Shown here piece after piece: positions 33,192-36,736 of a DNA stretch of 36,736 bases. Source of the DNA: Arthrobacter sp. (GTDB lineage: Bacteria; Actinomycetota; Actinomycetes; Actinomycetales; Micrococcaceae); the NCBI GenBank assembly GCA_025464875.1, contig JAODMV010000004.1, positions 1 to 36,736 on the forward strand. The letters are read 5' to 3'. The notes beneath the pieces are model-generated. The model did not search any database. It was not told where the DNA came from and saw only the letters and a program-made list of their open reading frames with translations. Within the stretch, counting starts at the first letter, position 1. The number at the start of each line of letters is the position of its first letter. The position numbers and the translations under genes were made by a program.

Positions 33192-34640
33192 TCACTTGGT
33201 TGTCGGTTCCCTCCCCGTATGGACCCCCGGCTCCTTGCTCGTGTTCTGGATACCCAGTGCTGAGACCACGCCCCCAAGGATGAGCAGCAGCGCTGTGGCG
33301 ATCAGCCCGCGGTGGAATCCATCCAGGTCCAGTTGCTTTCCGGTAATGAGCCCCACCAGTGCGATGCCAAGCAGCCCGGCGACCCGGGCGACGGCGTTGT
33401 TCACGGCGGAGCCGATTCCTGACTGTTGTTCGGAGATGGAGCTGAGTATGGCGGCGGTCAGCGGTGCGACGGTTGCCGAGAGACCGACGCCGAACAGGAT
33501 GACCCCGGGGAGCAGCTGAGTCCAGTAGTTGACCGGTGTCTGCGCGGCAAGCATCAGGAGGTAGCCAATTCCGCCGAGAATTGGGCCGAATGCCATGAAC
33601 CAGCGTGGGCCGAACGTGCCGGCCAGGGAACCGAACCATGAGGAGAGAAGGATATTGAGCAGGCTGACCGGCAGGAGTGCCAGGGCGGCCAGGGTTGCCG
33701 AGAACCCGGCCACCTGCTGGAGGAACAGCACGACGATGAACCCCCCGATCGACAGCGCGGCATAGATGAAGGCCGTGGCAACATTGCCGACGGCAAAGTT
33801 CCTGACGGTGAACAGATCGAGCGGCATGAGCGGCTGCTTCGCCATTTGCTGCCGCCAGATGAACGCTGCCAGGCACAGAAGACCGAGGGTGAACGGGCCC
33901 AGGATCATCGGGCTCCCCCATCCGTAGTTGCCTTGCTCGATCAGGGCATACACCGGGCCGCCCAACCCGAGGACACACAGCACCGCGCCGGGATAGTCAA
34001 TGCGGACGCCTTTCTCCCTTACGTCCCGGACGTTCAGCACGCCGAGCAGATACAGCGTCACGGCAATCGGAGCGACGTTGATGCCGAACACCCAGCGCCA
34101 GCTGAGCGAATCGACGAGCAGTCCGCCCAGAATGGGCCCTGCGACAAACGCCACTGTGGTGCCCGCCGTCCACTGACCGATGGCTTTCGCCCGTGCCTTT
34201 TGATCGAAGCTTGACGTGATGAGAGCAAGAGAACTCGGCACCAGCAACGCACCCGCGATGCCCTGCAGGGCGCGCGAGATAATCAGCAACCCGGCGGTGG
34301 GCGCAAAGGCGCACATCAGCGAGGTGACCCCGAACCCGATCAGGCCGATGCGGAGAATGAGGTTTCGTCCGAGTACGTCCGAGAGCGAACCGGCGAGCAG
34401 TATCAGGGAACCGAGGGTGATCAGGTACGCGTCGACCACCCATTGCTGCGTGGTCAGCCCGCCACCCAGTTCGCGCGAAATTGCCGGCAGAGCCACGTTG
34501 ATGACGCTGGCGTCCAGAAATGACACGAAGGACGCGAGTATCGCGATCCAGAGCACGAGCCGCTGCGCCTTGGTGACGGGTGGGGAACTCACCCTTCCAG
34601 TAAACACCGCAACGCCCCGACGGGAAGGCAAGCACACCAC
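33192..34640 (-). CDS. DHA2-family (14-helix) MFS drug exporter
   Basis: An EmrB/QacA-type proton-driven exporter of 482 residues. Motif A appears as GSLSDVLGRN after the second helix, the family's FVSFLDASVINVALPAI lies in helix 1, and motif C-like AGPILGGLLVDSLSWRWVF in helix 5. About 14 hydrophobic segments can be counted. Substrates cannot be predicted. I chose GTG 34640: AGGGGGAG is eight bases upstream and the start lies 14 bases after the stop of the preceding gene, implying one transcript. GTG 34592 is an alternative that loses a short basic N-terminus. Confidence 0.9.
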   Translation of the reverse strand: MVCLPSRRGVAVFTGRVSSPPVTKAQRLVLWIAILASFVSFLDASVINVALPAISRELGGGLTTQQWVVDAYLITLGSLILLAGSLSDVLGRNLILRIGLIGFGVTSLMCAFAPTAGLLIISRALQGIAGALLVPSSLALITSSFDQKARAKAIGQWTAGTTVAFVAGPILGGLLVDSLSWRWVFGINVAPIAVTLYLLGVLNVRDVREKGVRIDYPGAVLCVLGLGGPVYALIEQGNYGWGSPMILGPFTLGLLCLAAFIWRQQMAKQPLMPLDLFTVRNFAVGNVATAFIYAALSIGGFIVVLFLQQVAGFSATLAALALLPVSLLNILLSSWFGSLAGTFGPRWFMAFGPILGGIGYLLMLAAQTPVNYWTQLLPGVILFGVGLSATVAPLTAAILSSISEQQSGIGSAVNNAVARVAGLLGIALVGLITGKQLDLDGFHRGLIATALLLILGGVVSALGIQNTSKEPGVHTGREPTTK

Positions 34641-34654
34641 CCCGGCCGCTCCCC

Positions 34655-35050
34655 CTAGCCGCTGAGGCGCTCATGGAGTTCGAACAGCAGGCGATCGACG
34701 GTCCGGGAATACCTTTCCTGGGCGGAGGCCAGACGCGACAGGCCAGGACTCTCATCGCTGCTGACGCTGATGTGGACCGCGACGTGGCCGCCTTCGGAGG
34801 CCACTTCCGTCCGGATCCGAATGGGCCATTTTTCCGCGGGTAGCAGCATCCCCAAGGCCCGCAGAGCAACCCTGGACCCGAGCCGAGCGGTGATCACGGA
34901 TTCGGTCCGCTCCAGAACCCTGCCCCTGCGCTCGCGCACGAGGCCGGCGACTATCGGCAAGATCTCGTCCGGATCCCGGGCCACTGAATACCGGGCGGTC
35001 CGATCTACGGGTCCCGGATTGAGGTTGACCATGGCGCCAGTCTGTCCCAC
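34655..35050 (-). CDS. Hypothetical protein upstream of the MFS exporter (131 aa)
   Basis: I do not recognise this protein. It looks like a compact alpha/beta fold without signal or membrane segments: RTARYSVARDPDEILPIVAG, GRVLERTESVITARLGSRVA, WPIRIRTEVASEGGHVAVHI and a C-terminal helix ERYSRTVDRLLFELHERL. The alternating polar/hydrophobic strands suggest a small ligand-binding or dimerising domain. GTG 35050 has AGGA six bases upstream; ATG 35032 is the alternative. It is probably co-transcribed with the exporter, but it has no DNA-binding motif that would make it the regulator. Confidence 0.65.
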   Translation of the reverse strand: MGQTGAMVNLNPGPVDRTARYSVARDPDEILPIVAGLVRERRGRVLERTESVITARLGSRVALRALGMLLPAEKWPIRIRTEVASEGGHVAVHISVSSDESPGLSRLASAQERYSRTVDRLLFELHERLSG

Positions 35051-35140
35051 GAAGCGTCCTGCGACAACACTCGGGAGTAGAAGACTTCGCCGACGGGTCC
35101 GATATCCGGGCTTCCCTCCCGTCCGGTCGCTTCCCTTCCG

Positions 35141-36082
35141 TCATCGCTGCCAGCGGGCCGGATCCACCTCAAGCGCCGAACGGTCCCAGTGTCCCGTTTC
35201 CGCGGCCGCATCGTAGCTCGCGTGCAGGAACCGCAGCAGCGTCCCGTCCGGGTCCGACGCGGAGCGGACGTTCTCGTAGGGAAGGAGGTACAGCTTGTCG
35301 GCCGTGTTGTACGCGGCCCCGTCGGCTTCGCCTACCGACTCGGCGTAGCCTGCCGGCTCCGGGTAGGCGTAGGCGTAGAAAGCCCCTTCCTCACCTCCGC
35401 CGGGCCAGAACCCGCAGCTGCTCAGTTCCCGGGAGTAGGCCTCCACCATCACCCTGTCGGGGCTGTTTGGGGCGCCTCCGGGGTGGGCGGGCGCCACGCG
35501 GCCGGAGAACCTCGTGTAGGCCAGGTCCATGGACCCCCAGAAGAAGTGGACGGGACTCGCCTTCCCCCTGAAGGAAGACCTGAAGCCGTTAAGAACGCGG
35601 TCCGCCTGAAGCAACTGCTGCCAGAACAAGCTGGTGGCCTCGGGGTCGTATGAGGCGTGCTGGTGGTCCTCGGCGAACGGGATGGCCGGGACCACCTCAT
35701 TCGGTACCGCCCGGATCGAGGCCTCGATGCCGATCCTGTCCAAGGCCTCGAAGACCTCGGTATGGAATTGGGCCACCGACTTGGCTGCGAGGACCACGCT
35801 GCCAGACCTGCCATCGCTGGAGCGTATGTGCAGCCGGTGATCACAGAAATCGAACTCTATGTCGAACGCCCCGCTGCCATACGGGATCTTTGACGTGGTC
35901 AATCCCCGCGGCGTGACGTACAGCGTCACCTGCCACCAGTGGTTCAGCATCGGCGCATATGCCATCCGGACCTTGCCGACGATCTGAGTCCACATGTGCA
36001 CCGTGTCCCGGGTCTGCGCCCAGTCAGTTACCCGGAGCGTGGGCCACGCCTCGGAATGGCCGGGGGCTTCATGCTGATCCAT
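35141..36082 (-). CDS. DUF5996-family protein (313 aa)
   Basis: Starting MDQHEAPGHSEAWPTLRVTD, the protein has the DUF5996 pattern: WTQIVGKVRMAYAPMLNHWW near residue 35, LYVTPRGLTTSKIPYG, FDIEFDFCDHRLHI and FFWGSMDLAYTRFSGR. It ends EGAFYAYAYPEPAG and LLPYENVRSASDPDGTLLRFL. The family is widespread and uncharacterised; it has no signal or membrane segment. ATG 36082 has GGAAGGA upstream. The frame stays open for 86 more codons upstream, but that part is Pro/Gly-rich and overlaps the region before the decayed dehydrogenase gene, so I left it out. Confidence 0.85.
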   Translation of the reverse strand: MDQHEAPGHSEAWPTLRVTDWAQTRDTVHMWTQIVGKVRMAYAPMLNHWWQVTLYVTPRGLTTSKIPYGSGAFDIEFDFCDHRLHIRSSDGRSGSVVLAAKSVAQFHTEVFEALDRIGIEASIRAVPNEVVPAIPFAEDHQHASYDPEATSLFWQQLLQADRVLNGFRSSFRGKASPVHFFWGSMDLAYTRFSGRVAPAHPGGAPNSPDRVMVEAYSRELSSCGFWPGGGEEGAFYAYAYPEPAGYAESVGEADGAAYNTADKLYLLPYENVRSASDPDGTLLRFLHASYDAAAETGHWDRSALEVDPARWQR

Positions 36083-36342
36083 GGCAGGTCCTTCCGCAGA
36101 AATTCCGAACAAAACAGGGCAGCTATGAACCCTTATACCAAGAGTGGAATGGCCCGCACTATGGCTGGAAGCTCCCCCGGAAGCAATGTCCCGCCGCGCC
36201 GCAGCCGGCCCGGCAGGACAGCCCGGAGGCGAGCCGCCGGGAGGGCCTGCCGCGTGTCCTCTACGATACGGCCACCGACCTGACCGGCATACGCGACGCC
36301 CGATGCCGTGCTCAAAGCCATCGTCCGGGCACCCGGTCATTG

Positions 36343-36736
36343 ATCGGCAGCGACGTCGCCTACCTCATCTCGCTCGAAAACGGGAAGGCGCTGGCCGACG
36401 CCCGCGGAGAGGTGGCGTAGGCCGCCGCATTCTTCCGCTGGTACTTCGAGGAAGCCGTCCGGATCATCGGCGATGTCTTCACCTCGCCGTCGGGCGCCAA
36501 CTAGATCCGGGTGGAGCACCCGCGCATCGGCGTCTGCGTGCTGATCACCCCCTGGAACTTCCCGGCGGCCATGGCCACGAGGAAGCTGGCTCCCGCGCTG
36601 GCGGCGGGTTGCACCGCCGTGCTCAAACCGGCCACGCTCACTCCGCTCACCGCCTTGGCAATCGCCCAACTGATGGTCGACGCCGGAACCCCGGCGGGCG
36701 TGGTCAACGTGATCACCACGAGCACGACCAGCGAGG
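36343..36736 (+). pseudogene. Succinate-semialdehyde-dehydrogenase-like gene with two in-frame TAG codons (runs off window)
   Basis: One frame (codons from 36343) reads an aldehyde dehydrogenase N-terminal half: LISLENGKALADARGEVA, a TAG at 36418-36420, FFRWYFEEAVRIIGDVF, a second TAG at 36502-36504, then [40 protein letters not shown] and [19 protein letters not shown], the [14 protein letters not shown]-binding segment and VLKPA are standard family motifs, and the best fit is GabD-type succinate-semialdehyde dehydrogenase. The first TAG replaces an expected Tyr codon. The frame is otherwise intact, so substitutions rather than indels killed it. Sequence before 36343 is poorly conserved, so the left limit is approximate. 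The 3' end lies outside the window. Confidence 0.8.

Overview
The window is high-GC, densely packed chromosomal DNA with many GTG starts, overlapping stop/start codons and Shine-Dalgarno sites of the GGAGG type. The gene set (DUF4193, DUF5134, DUF5996, DUF6457, HtaA, SARP, a stand-alone LigD polymerase and an amylosucrase) points to an actinobacterium of the Arthrobacter/Pseudarthrobacter group (Micrococcaceae). This placement is inferred from gene content only. No rRNA, tRNA, CRISPR array, transposase or replication origin was seen.

Region 1 (1-13550) concerns molybdenum enzymes. It opens with the 3' part of an FdhF/YdeP-type molybdopterin oxidoreductase, then a small DUF6457 protein and a LysR regulator on the minus strand. 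Divergent from lysR runs a tightly coupled ten-gene operon. It holds coxM-coxS-coxL, an XdhC-YHS fusion, a MocA-like nucleotidyltransferase, coxD (MoxR ATPase), coxE (VWA), coxG (SRPBCC with a C-terminal membrane anchor), coxF (XdhC) and a DUF5134 membrane protein. CoxL carries the form I active-site loop AYACSFR, so this should be a true aerobic Mo-Cu CO dehydrogenase with its assembly factors. Two members look like possible copper-handling parts for the Mo-S-Cu site: the YHS domain fused to XdhC, and the DUF5134 protein with His/Met ladders on two helices. An 8-bp-arm palindrome covers the lysR ribosome-binding site and ends just before a consensus TTGACA of the cox promoter.

Region 2 (13.5-22.3 kb) holds a YciO/YrdC-family protein, a small membrane protein, a SARP regulator, an HtrA-like protease without a signal peptide, a cytoplasmic HtaA-domain protein, a full-length amylosucrase, and a two-component system whose kinase and regulator genes converge and overlap at their 3' ends.

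Region 3 (22.4-28.6 kb) holds a DUF4193 zinc-ribbon-like protein, a MarR-controlled pair (LLM flavin oxidoreductase and F420/NADP-binding reductase-like protein), a cupredoxin lipoprotein, a cyclopropane-fatty-acid-synthase-like methyltransferase and a LigD polymerase-domain protein.

Region 4 (27.1-36.7 kb) mixes intact stress-type genes (GlsB/YeaQ, HdeD/DUF308, universal stress protein, NTF2-like, DHA2 MFS exporter, DUF5996) with four decayed genes: a GerW/YtfJ gene broken by three frame changes, a secreted lipase reduced to its signal peptide and C-terminus, an unidentified gene with repeated single-base frameshifts, and a succinate-semialdehyde-dehydrogenase-like gene with two in-frame TAG codons.
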